The position numbers and the translations under genes are program-made. Of a stretch of DNA of 27,228 nt, positions 1-6,810 are shown piece by piece. Each line of letters opens with the position of its first letter. Position 1 is the first letter of the stretch. Source of the DNA: JANNMJ01 sp031397815 (GTDB taxonomy: Bacteria; Bacteroidota; Bacteroidia; Cytophagales; Hymenobacteraceae); contig JANNMJ010000104.1 in NCBI GenBank assembly GCA_031397815.1, positions 1 through 27,228 of the forward strand, written 5' to 3'. The notes under the pieces were generated by a model. The model searched no databases, had not been told where the DNA came from, and was given only the letters and a program-made list of their open reading frames with translations.

Positions 1-82
1 GGCTATTCGCGATTCTTTCGATTTTTTTAATTCCTGCGATTTCCGCAATTCCCTCAATCAAAATCACCCCCACCAACCCAAC

Positions 83-1870
83 CTACCCCGGGCAATTACA
101 CTTCGATTTCCCCTTCCGCTTGCCTTTCGGCTGGCGGGCGGCGCTGGCGGTGCGGGCGCGGTTTGTTGGGGTGGCGGTGGCGGTTTCCACGCTGCCGCCC
201 GCCGTCAGGCCGCTGACGGCGCGGGCCGAGAAGGAAGCCGGCTCCTCCATCAGGAGAGGAGGCGCGATGGGCGCGGGCGACGGGGTTGACACGACGGTGG
301 CCACGCGGGTGGCGCCGGGCTGCAAATCAGCGGCGCGCAGCTCGCGCTTCCAGAGCGGGCGCCCGTCGACGTCGCACAGCGTCATCGTGAGGCGACGGTC
401 AGCGAGGGGGCCGGTGACGTCGAGGAGCGAGAAGTTGCGCTGGCTGCGGAAAGTGGCGGTATCGCGCAGGGTGTTCGCTTCTTGGCGGTTCCCGTTGCTG
501 ATGTTCGACGTGAGCGGCGAGGTCGTGAGGTCGTAGAGCGGGTAGAGGCCCGGCCGGTCGAGGCGCGTCAGCTCGGCGTGGTGACGGTCGCCGGTGACGA
601 ACACGACGCCCGGTACGCGGGTCTCGGCCAGACGGCGGAGCAGCTCGGCGCGCTCGGTCTCGTAGTTGGCGTAGTTCTCGAAGGTTTTCGCCGGATTGAG
701 TACCTGATTCCCCATACAAACCACCTTAAACGTCGCTTTCGACGAGGTGAGCGCTTCCGTCAGCCACCGCAATTGCTCAGCCCCGAGGAGCTGCCCGTGC
801 GCCGGATCGTCGGCGTTCGGGGTACGGTGCCAACGGTCGTCGAGAAGGAAAAACTGAATGTCGGCCCACGTAAACGTGCTCGTGACGCCGCCCACCCCGG
901 CCGCGCCGTAAGCCGGGTTCGGCCAGTAATTTTTGAACGTCTGGAGCGACGCGTCCTTCAGCGCAAACGAGCGGTCGGCGTCGTTCGGGCCGAAATCGTG
1001 GTCGTCCCACGTCGCATAATGATGCACCGACCCCAGCAACGGCTGCAACGCCGGGAGCGCCCGCGTATGCGCATACCGCCGCCGAATCCCGCCGGGCGAA
1101 TCCCAGTCCGATTCGCGCAGATACGTATTGTCGCCGAGCCAGACCATCACGTCGGGCCGGTTCATATTGATCCCCTGAAAAATCCGGTAATCGCCGCCGT
1201 AGGGCTTGCCGGGCCGGTCGTACAACGAATCGTTGACATACGTGCACGACCCCAACGCCACCCGCACCGGCGGCGGGTCGCTGCGCCACTGCCACAACGG
1301 CTGGCTCTGGAACTCAAGCGGATACGGCCGCGCCACTACGCCGAGGCGGGCGTGGTCCATATCGGCCGCCCACAAGCGGTACGAGTATTTCTGGCCCGGC
1401 TGCACCGAATCGGCCACTAGCTCGGCCAGGTGGTCGGGGCCGGTGGTGAGCACGACGGGCGTCCGCCAGCGGCGCTCCGGCTTGCCTTTCACCCAATATT
1501 CGATCTGCACGCCGCCCTCGCGGCTCAGCTGCGTCCAGAGGCCCACTTCGCGCATCGCGGAGTACGTCACCATCGGGCCGCTCCGCAGCAACTCGGCGGG
1601 GGCGGTGCGCTTGGGGGCTTCCACGTAAGCGCGGGTTGGGGTCGGGGGCGAAACCGCCACGACGGGCTTGGTCTTCGGCGCGACCGTCTTTTTCGCGACG
1701 GCTTTCGTCGCTGGTCGGGCCACCATAGGTACGGTGCCTTTGGTGGGCGCTGTCGGGTCTATGCCTTGAGCGATTGCCACTGACGGCGCCATGAGCGAAC
1801 CGGTCAGTAATAGGATTATGGCGCTGCGGCTGACGCTGCGCCCCAACCCCAAGGAGTAGGAAGTAGCCAT
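83..1870 (-). CDS. PhoD-like exported metallophosphatase
   Basis: A 595-residue protein of the PhoD-like alkaline phosphatase/phosphodiesterase family, expected to hydrolyse phosphate esters outside the cytoplasm. An N-terminal signal peptide is visible (hydrophobic stretch about 17-34, likely cleavage after AIAQ at 35), followed by an Ala/Pro/Lys-rich linker to about residue 95 and a fibronectin-like N-terminal region. Metal-site motifs occur in family order: GSC at 207-209, GDN at 246-248, DDHDFGPND at 289-297 and GDRHHAE at 427-433. The C-terminus is a basic Lys/Gly-rich tail ending in Cys-Asn-Cys, which is unusual. The ATG at 1870 gives an intact signal peptide and lies about 30 nt below a TAnnTTTG box. 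It appears monocistronic. The substrate cannot be told from sequence; the family call is firm. Confidence 0.9.
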   Translation of the reverse strand: MATSYSLGLGRSVSRSAIILLLTGSLMAPSVAIAQGIDPTAPTKGTVPMVARPATKAVAKKTVAPKTKPVVAVSPPTPTRAYVEAPKRTAPAELLRSGPMVTYSAMREVGLWTQLSREGGVQIEYWVKGKPERRWRTPVVLTTGPDHLAELVADSVQPGQKYSYRLWAADMDHARLGVVARPYPLEFQSQPLWQWRSDPPPVRVALGSCTYVNDSLYDRPGKPYGGDYRIFQGINMNRPDVMVWLGDNTYLRESDWDSPGGIRRRYAHTRALPALQPLLGSVHHYATWDDHDFGPNDADRSFALKDASLQTFKNYWPNPAYGAAGVGGVTSTFTWADIQFFLLDDRWHRTPNADDPAHGQLLGAEQLRWLTEALTSSKATFKVVCMGNQVLNPAKTFENYANYETERAELLRRLAETRVPGVVFVTGDRHHAELTRLDRPGLYPLYDLTTSPLTSNISNGNRQEANTLRDTATFRSQRNFSLLDVTGPLADRRLTMTLCDVDGRPLWKRELRAADLQPGATRVATVVSTPSPAPIAPPLLMEEPASFSARAVSGLTAGGSVETATATPTNRARTASAARQPKGKRKGKSKCNCPG

Positions 1871-2190
1871 TCGAAATGTGAAGTTGTAGTAGATAGGATG
1901 GCAGCAAACATACGCAATTCAAACCCCCATGTGGTTCGCTAATTATTACTTTTTCGTGATAATGACTGTCAAGGTGAAATAATTACACCCCGATTGGCTT
2001 CAATAGGCGCTCATCTGCCTGTTTTTCTTACGGTTGAGCGTATTGGACAAACCTTAGTTGCAGCGCCCAAATCGACCCTTTCCGGCAGATATAGCGGGGC
2101 AATACGGACTATTATAGACCGATACCTGTTGAAAATTGCATTATTGCGGGTATGGCCCGCCGCCGAACGGCGTGGTGCGGCCGGGTTCTG
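1871..2190. other. AT-richer intergenic region
   Basis: This 320-base gap separates two minus-strand genes. The left part holds the promoter of the phosphatase gene. The rest is noticeably richer in A+T than its surroundings. A plus-strand reading frame from 1994 to 2239 begins with TTG, has no recognisable domain and runs into the neighbouring gene, so I do not call it. A short 5-bp hairpin at 2161-2172 lies just past the end of the next gene and is too weak to call a terminator. Confidence 0.5.
1905..1912 (-). promoter_or_regulatory. Predicted promoter -7 box of the PhoD-like gene
   Basis: On the minus strand this reads TATGTTTG, a full match to the Bacteroidota -7 consensus TAnnTTTG. The predicted transcription start is about 1900, giving a leader of roughly 30 nt to the ATG at 1870. 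I see no convincing -33 TTG at the usual distance. Confidence 0.5.
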
Positions 2191-2607
2191 TCAGCTCGGC
2201 AGCTTTTCCTCTTGCGAAATAGCTCGCCGTCGCTTCTGAGTAATCAGTACCCAACCCAGCGTGCCCTGCGCGATGAGGAGTATCAAAAAAGCTGTTCCGA
2301 AACTTCTAGAAAACACGGTTGCCGCCAATCCCCAAGCGCCCGCCCCCATCAGATTCACCACTCCCCACGCCGTCGAGCCGCGCCCGCTCGCCACTTTGAC
2401 CAATCCCACCAGCCCGCCCACCAGCGCCACCACAAACCCCGCGAGCAGCAACCCCAACACCCACAGCGCCGGTCCCCAATTGCCCTTTAGGCCGCCCGCC
2501 CACGCGGGTTGGGCTAGCAGAAAGAGTGCGAAAGCGCCCAGCGCCCACCCGGCCCGGCCCGGGGTATTATTCGGCAGAATCATCAGCAGGAGAGCTAAAA
2601 GACGCAT
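2191..2607 (-). CDS. Small hypothetical membrane protein (downstream of a pair)
   Basis: Not recognised. From the ATG at 2607 the product is 138 residues with about four hydrophobic segments rich in Gly, Ala, Leu and Val, then a short charged tail (KRRRAISQEEK). A GTG at 2622 would add five residues; I prefer the ATG. The start lies inside the 3' end of the upstream gene (41-nt overlap in another frame), so the two are probably co-transcribed and translationally coupled. The composition fits an inner-membrane protein. No functional motif is visible. Confidence 0.6.
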   Translation of the reverse strand: MRLLALLLMILPNNTPGRAGWALGAFALFLLAQPAWAGGLKGNWGPALWVLGLLLAGFVVALVGGLVGLVKVASGRGSTAWGVVNLMGAGAWGLAATVFSRSFGTAFLILLIAQGTLGWVLITQKRRRAISQEEKLPS

Positions 2608-2944
2608 CCGCCGCCCGCCCACGCGGCTGCCGAATCAGGGCCGCCGCCAGCCCGAGCATAAGCACCCCGCCGCTCAGCCATATAAATACGATGTACGAAT
2701 GACTGAACACCAGCGCCAGCAACAACAGCAGCCCACCCAGCGCCAGATGCGCCGCCGCCAACCGCCACGAGAGCGGAGTGCGGGCCTCGCGGGTTTTGAG
2801 ATGCTTCAAAGTCTTGCGCACCAGAATCACCGCGCCGATAGGGGTGGCGAGCATAAAAAAGCCGCCCAGCAAGAGGCCTACCGCGAAGGCCGAATCGTTC
2901 ATGGCGCCGCTGTGCGCCATAGTGAGGAGTAACGTGCAGAGCAT
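2567..2944 (-). CDS. Small hypothetical membrane protein (upstream of a pair)
   Basis: Not recognised. From the ATG at 2944 it is 125 residues. An alternative TTG at 2983 would add 13 residues, but that start lies only a few bases from the arm of the inverted repeat at 2992-3118, so ATG is preferred. About four hydrophobic segments are separated by a basic loop (KTLKHLKTREAR), followed by a polar, acidic C-terminal tail of about 20 residues. It overlaps the next gene by 41 nt and is probably expressed with it. Presumably a membrane protein of unknown function. Confidence 0.6.
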   Translation of the reverse strand: MLCTLLLTMAHSGAMNDSAFAVGLLLGGFFMLATPIGAVILVRKTLKHLKTREARTPLSWRLAAAHLALGGLLLLLALVFSHSYIVFIWLSGGVLMLGLAAALIRQPRGRAADASFSSPADDSAE

Positions 2945-2991
2945 CAGGTTCGACAGAGGTTTTAACAGCCTATTCAGAAACAATCAACCTT

Positions 2992-3118
2992 TTTTGTCAT
3001 TGCGAGGAGGCTTTGCGACGAAGCAATCCTCGTAGGATGGGCGAGTTTGCTTGGTGCAATTGCTCAGCCGCCGCACCGCTGCCACGAGGATTGCTTCGCT
3101 CCGCTCGCAATGACAAAA
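2992..3118. repeat. Dispersed REP-like inverted repeat
   Basis: Two arms, 2992-3032 and 3085-3118, are inverted copies starting TTTTGTCATTGCGAG and ending GAAGCAATCCTCG; the left arm carries about seven extra bases. Each arm can also fold on itself (CGAGGA with TCCTCG). The 52-bp centre has no obvious gene. Translated, such arms give the phrase IASGAKQSS, which I know as a common artefact at spurious gene ends in Bacteroidota and other genomes, suggesting a multicopy intergenic element. It lies between two minus-strand genes. Confidence 0.75.
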
Positions 3119-3164
3119 TCATCTGCGGTTTTCACTGAAAGATGAATGCAGCGTGAACCTAACC

Positions 3165-5174
3165 CTACCGCGGCGCCACCCCCGTCCCCACCAGCGGGCG
3201 GGCTTGCTTGATGTACAGCTTTCGCTCCGGCCCGTCGAGCTTGAACTCGACATCGAGCGTCAGCTCGTCGTACGGCATTCCGCTCCACGAGCCGGAAACG
3301 TGCTGATGGTAATGGCGCTTGAGGGCGGCCAGACAATCGGCGAGGCGCCGGATTTCGGCGTCGGTCAGGACGGGGCGGTTGTTGGGGGTTTGGTTCGAGC
3401 GGTCGACATACTCCGCCGTGACGGGAAAGGCGGGTTGGTGCGTGAAGGGCAGGCGCAGGACGTCGTAAATGATGAGCTGGTCGCAGCGCACGCCGGGCGG
3501 CGGTTTCACGACGCTCGTTTCGCCCACCTGCACGTTCACCACATACCCCGCATTGAGCGCGTTGTAGAGGTTGCGCGTGAGGGCCACGCCATTGACGGCT
3601 TCCTCGGGAAACGACCGATGCACCAACACGCCCATCGCCACGGTGTGCTGATCGAGGTGGTAAAGCTGCCGTTCCAGTGCGGCGCGCGGCTCCCAGAGGC
3701 TCGCCCAAACCGTTTTGATGGCGCCCGCCACGCTCTTCCGCGCCGAATCGGGCCGCCCGATGATGCCGGTCTGCGAGTCGTACAGCCCCGCGCCGTTGAA
3801 GCCTTCAATATCCTCGGCGTTCGTCGACGACCGAAACCGGAGCCTCGGATTCAGCCCTTTCTCCTTCACCCGCGTCTCAATCAGCCGCAGCAGGGCCGGG
3901 TCGAGGGGGGCGGTTTTGATGCGCGCCTGAATCTGCCGGAGCCGTGCCGTCAGGCGCCGCGAATCTGCTACCAGCCCAGCATCAGCCCAAACTGAATCGA
4001 GGGCGGCCCGGATGCCGTGGCGCTCGACGTGCTGCCAGTAGAAGCAAAATGGAATCGCGAAAGCGCCTTCCGGCACCGGCAGGGCCTCGTTGCGGGTCAC
4101 TTCTACCTTCAGCAACTCCGCGAAGTTGGACGCTTTGCCGCCGATCACCTTCACGTCGCCGTAACCGGCTTTCTGTAAATCGACCAGCCCGCGCGGCCGT
4201 ACATCGAGCCGCAGCGCCCGCAGCGGCACCGCCCGTCGCACGGCCCAAGCCGCCTGCGCCTCGGCGAGCGTGGTTGGCTCCACGCGGAAGGTGTCGGCCG
4301 CGACGGTGAACCGCACGAGCTGCCCGGTGAGGGCGCGCAAACCGGCATCGGTCCACGCGCCACGCCACGCCGCGAACGGCGTTCCGCGGTTCTGGCTCAG
4401 CAGGTTGAGGTGGGAGAGGGGCGTTTGAAAAGCCGTGGTGAGCAGCCCCGCCACGGGCGGCAAATCCGGCGGCGAGCCGTTGGTAAGGAGCACATCGTTC
4501 GGCCCCAAACCCGCCGCCAACACCGAGTCGGGCGCTACCCGACGCAGGTAGCCGTACGCCCGCGCCGCCACCAGCGGCTGGAACGTCTGGGCCTGATACG
4601 CTTGGTCGGGAGTGACGAGCGGCACGTTCGGCGCGGCGGCGCGCAGGCGCTCTTCCTGCGTGGGCGTATTCACGAGCACCCGCACCGAGTCGGGGGTCGG
4701 CACGCTCGCGCGCACCCGCCGATAGAGCTGCGTCATTTGCGCGCCGCTGATGTCGTCCATCGGAAAAAACTCCAGCACATACCCGCCGCCGCCGAACTGG
4801 TTCAGCGTGCCCAGCACGAACCGCCGCAGCTTACTCTGACTGTAATTCCACTGATTATAGAGCACCTGTCCGCCCCGAAACCCGAGCTGCTGCGCGCAAA
4901 AGTCATAGTGTAGCGGGTAACGGCGCGAATGCACGTAATACAGCGCCGAATCGGGCAGATCGAGCACCACCTTCACGCTCCGCACGGCGCCATATTTCAG
5001 CGTCAGGGGTGGCCCCGCGAGGGTCATAAAATCCCCCTTACTCTCCAGCTTCGCGAGCGAGTCCGGCTCTTTCGCGGCCCGCCCCGCTTGCGGCTTCTGC
5101 TCCGCGCACCCGGCGCCGACCAGTGTCCAGACGAGAAAAAAAGCCGATAGCAGGTGAAGGGGAAACCGAGTCAT
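3165..5174 (-). CDS. Predicted lipoprotein with phosphohistidine and PEP/pyruvate-binding ATP-grasp domains (dikinase-like)
   Basis: A 669-residue protein. The N-terminus is a signal peptide ending at Cys23 in the context LVGAGC, a slightly degenerate lipobox, so it is probably a lipoprotein. The C-terminal half is a PEP/pyruvate-binding ATP-grasp domain: GGKASN at 345-350, RSSTNAED at 448-455, DVEFKLDG at 641-648 and KQARP at 656-660, as in PEP synthase and pyruvate phosphate dikinase. Residues about 224-270 resemble a swivelling phosphohistidine domain, with His255 in the context TPLSHLNLL. The order (His domain before ATP-grasp) is that of glucan water dikinase, reversed from PEP synthase. 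Residues 50-200 are unassigned. The domain call is firm; the substrate is unknown. A kinase outside the cytoplasm is odd, because ATP is not expected there. Cytoplasmic retention is the alternative if the leader is not cleaved. Confidence 0.8.
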   Translation of the reverse strand: MTRFPLHLLSAFFLVWTLVGAGCAEQKPQAGRAAKEPDSLAKLESKGDFMTLAGPPLTLKYGAVRSVKVVLDLPDSALYYVHSRRYPLHYDFCAQQLGFRGGQVLYNQWNYSQSKLRRFVLGTLNQFGGGGYVLEFFPMDDISGAQMTQLYRRVRASVPTPDSVRVLVNTPTQEERLRAAAPNVPLVTPDQAYQAQTFQPLVAARAYGYLRRVAPDSVLAAGLGPNDVLLTNGSPPDLPPVAGLLTTAFQTPLSHLNLLSQNRGTPFAAWRGAWTDAGLRALTGQLVRFTVAADTFRVEPTTLAEAQAAWAVRRAVPLRALRLDVRPRGLVDLQKAGYGDVKVIGGKASNFAELLKVEVTRNEALPVPEGAFAIPFCFYWQHVERHGIRAALDSVWADAGLVADSRRLTARLRQIQARIKTAPLDPALLRLIETRVKEKGLNPRLRFRSSTNAEDIEGFNGAGLYDSQTGIIGRPDSARKSVAGAIKTVWASLWEPRAALERQLYHLDQHTVAMGVLVHRSFPEEAVNGVALTRNLYNALNAGYVVNVQVGETSVVKPPPGVRCDQLIIYDVLRLPFTHQPAFPVTAEYVDRSNQTPNNRPVLTDAEIRRLADCLAALKRHYHQHVSGSWSGMPYDELTLDVEFKLDGPERKLYIKQARPLVGTGVAPR

Positions 5175-5281
5175 TGCCGGAAAATACGACCCGCCGCCCG
5201 ACCTCAGCCGTGCCCCGTTGGTTCAGAATATTCGGCCAGCTCTGCATTTGCAGGCGCTTGCTCCGGCATTTACTCTGGCCT

Positions 5282-5677
5282 TTACTCCGACGCCTCATCC
5301 AATTGCGCCGTGACGGCGGTGGCCGCCAGCGTCAGCGAAAAATCTTCTTCCACGAAATCAATCTGGTAGAATTGGCGTCCGCCGTAGGCTTCTAACAGCT
5401 TGCTTTCCACGGTGAACCGGCACCGCTGCAAGCTGTCGAGGGTAGCGCCAGCCACGAAACGTCCCGCCGATTCGAGCAGGACGGCATCGTGGAAAATCAA
5501 GCTGATTTCCGCACCATCAACTCCGTAGCGGAAGATGAAAGCGATACCGGTTCCGTCATCGACGAAAGCGCGGCAGTTGTAGCCGTCGGTGAGGTCAGTG
5601 GGGCAGGTGTCGGGGCCGAAATCCAGCTGCGCGAGCGGGTCGAAAAGGGGAAATTGGGTGAGGTCAAGGGAAGGCAT
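5282..5677 (-). CDS. Hypothetical protein, 131 residues
   Basis: Not recognised. A soluble, acidic protein with alternating hydrophobic residues that suggest beta strands (for example the run around FIFRYGVDGAEISLIF). It has no signal peptide and no membrane segment. It reads in the same direction as the dikinase-like lipoprotein and ends 107 nt before that gene, so the two may be co-transcribed. The ATG at 5677 is the first in frame. I judge it a real gene from its length, its protein-like composition and its fit in the minus-strand array, but no family can be named. Confidence 0.55.
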   Translation of the reverse strand: MPSLDLTQFPLFDPLAQLDFGPDTCPTDLTDGYNCRAFVDDGTGIAFIFRYGVDGAEISLIFHDAVLLESAGRFVAGATLDSLQRCRFTVESKLLEAYGGRQFYQIDFVEEDFSLTLAATAVTAQLDEASE

Positions 5678-5796
5678 AGAAGGAGAATGGATGCAAGGAA
5701 CCTGATAACAACTTTCAGCAACATTCCGCTGATGAGATGGGGGCTTTTTTTCGCTGACCTATTTGGGGGGCTTTCTGAAGACGGCGCCCCCAAAAC

Positions 5797-5835
5797 GCGA
5801 ACGCCGGTCAGGAGTTACTCCTGACCGGCGTTCGC
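5797..5835 (-). terminator. Stem-loop terminator downstream of clpP
   Basis: A perfect 18-bp stem (5797-5814 with 5818-5835) closes a 3-nt loop. Read on the minus strand it is followed by GTTTTGGGGG, a short T run. It lies about 50 nt past the clpP stop codon. Confidence 0.7.
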
Positions 5836-5884
5836 ATTTGAAGCGGCAGCCGTGGCTGACGGTTACGAGCTTACTAAAAGCTCC

Positions 5885-6613
5885 CTACTTCTTCTCCGTC
5901 TTGTGGCGTTCGAGCACTTCGTCAATCAGACCGTACTCTTTCGCTTCGGCGGCAATCATCCAGTAATCGCGGTCCGAATCCTTATGGACTTCGTCGTACG
6001 TCTTACCCGAATGCTGCGCGATGATATCGTACAGCTCCTTCCGAAGCTTCAGAATCTCGCGGGCCGTGATCTCGATATCCGACGATTGGCCCTGCACTCC
6101 GCCGCTCGGCTGGTGAATCATGACGCGGGCGTGCGGCAGCGCCGAACGCTTGCCGGGGTGCCCGCCGCAGAGCAGCACCGCGCCCATCGACGCCGCCAAA
6201 CCCGTGCAGATCGTCGCGACGTCCGGGTTCACGTACTGCATCGTGTCATAAATGCCGAGGCCCGCGTACACGCTCCCGCCCGGCGAGTTGATGTACATCA
6301 AGATGTCCTTCTTGGCATCCGCCGACTCCAGAAACAGCATCTGCGCCGTAATCACGTTGGCGATGAAGTCATCGACCCCGGTACCGAGGAAGATGATCCG
6401 GTCGGCCATCAAGCGCGAGAACACGTCGATTTCGCGGAAGTTGGTCGGCCGCTCCTCGATAATCGAGCGCGTCATGCCCGTCGGGGCCTGATAGCCGGCC
6501 GCCATCGCCGCCATCGGCTGGTTGTTGATATGACGCAGATACTCATCTACGCCCAAGCCGCTGAGCCCCTGCCCCTTGACGGCGTACTTGCGAAACTCTT
6601 CCTGATTCAGCAT
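5885..6613 (-). CDS. clpP: ATP-dependent Clp protease proteolytic subunit ClpP
   Basis: A 242-residue serine peptidase that forms the barrel-shaped chamber degrading unfolded proteins delivered by a Clp ATPase such as ClpX. The catalytic triad is Ser142 (LAASMGA), His167 (MIHQP) and Asp216 (SDRDYW), with the same spacing as in E. coli ClpP (25 and 49 residues). YINSPGGSV at 107-115 is the family signature. The ATG at 6613 (MLNQEEFRKY) matches the usual Bacteroidota N-terminus; the frame stays open upstream to 6802 but that part translates repeat DNA. The N-terminal 45 residues are longer than in enterobacterial enzymes, as is common in this phylum. tig lies upstream on the same strand, but clpX, often the next gene, is absent from this position. 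Confidence 0.96.
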   Translation of the reverse strand: MLNQEEFRKYAVKGQGLSGLGVDEYLRHINNQPMAAMAAGYQAPTGMTRSIIEERPTNFREIDVFSRLMADRIIFLGTGVDDFIANVITAQMLFLESADAKKDILMYINSPGGSVYAGLGIYDTMQYVNPDVATICTGLAASMGAVLLCGGHPGKRSALPHARVMIHQPSGGVQGQSSDIEITAREILKLRKELYDIIAQHSGKTYDEVHKDSDRDYWMIAAEAKEYGLIDEVLERHKTEKK

Positions 6614-6650
6614 CTGAAAATTTGAAAGGGAGAAATGAAAGGTGTAGACC

Positions 6651-6658
6651 GAAAAGTA
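6651..6658 (-). promoter_or_regulatory. Possible -7 box for clpP
   Basis: On the minus strand this reads TACTTTTC, one base off TAnnTTTG. It sits between the tig terminator and the clpP ATG, where a separate clpP promoter would be expected. No clear -33 element is seen. Confidence 0.3.
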
Positions 6659-6679
6659 CCTGTAAGCACCTGAAAAGAG

Positions 6680-6723
6680 AGACGGCCCGGCTCCCGGAAT
6701 ATTATCCGAGAGCCGGGCCGTCT
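6680..6723 (-). terminator. Intrinsic terminator of tig
   Basis: A 14-bp perfect GC-rich stem (6680-6693 with 6710-6723), with possible further pairing inside the loop, is followed on the minus strand by TCTTTTC. It lies about 90 nt beyond the trigger factor stop and upstream of clpP, suggesting that clpP has its own promoter or depends on read-through. Confidence 0.7.
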
Positions 6724-6740
6724 TTGAGAGCGGGTCCGAC

Positions 6741-6793
6741 GAAGCTCCTGCTTCGCCCTCGACCCGTAAACAGGGGAGCGAAGCAGGAGCTTC
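6741..6793. repeat. Short inverted repeat between tig and clpP
   Basis: Two perfect 16-nt arms (6741-6756, GAAGCTCCTGCTTCGC, and 6778-6793) flank 21 bases. The arm is itself partly palindromic (GAAGC...GCTTC). It lies immediately upstream of the tig terminator. It looks like a dispersed intergenic repeat, but only this one copy is in the window. Confidence 0.6.
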
Positions 6794-6810
6794 GCCGTCC
6801 ATCGCTTCTT

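Noticed and set aside
1..82. Possible short direct repeats (CGATTT-like) at the left edge
   Set aside because: The copies are too short and irregular, in simple T/C-rich sequence, to support a repeat call.
482..1420. 312-residue plus-strand frame opposite the PhoD-like gene
   Set aside because: Arg/Val-rich shadow of the phosphatase frame; no motif or sensible start context.
1994..2239. 81-residue plus-strand frame in the intergenic region
   Set aside because: TTG start, no motif, overlaps the end of a better-supported minus-strand gene.
6614..6802. 63-residue N-terminal extension of clpP
   Set aside because: It translates an inverted repeat and the tig terminator; the ClpP N-terminus MLNQEEFRKY at 6613 is standard.
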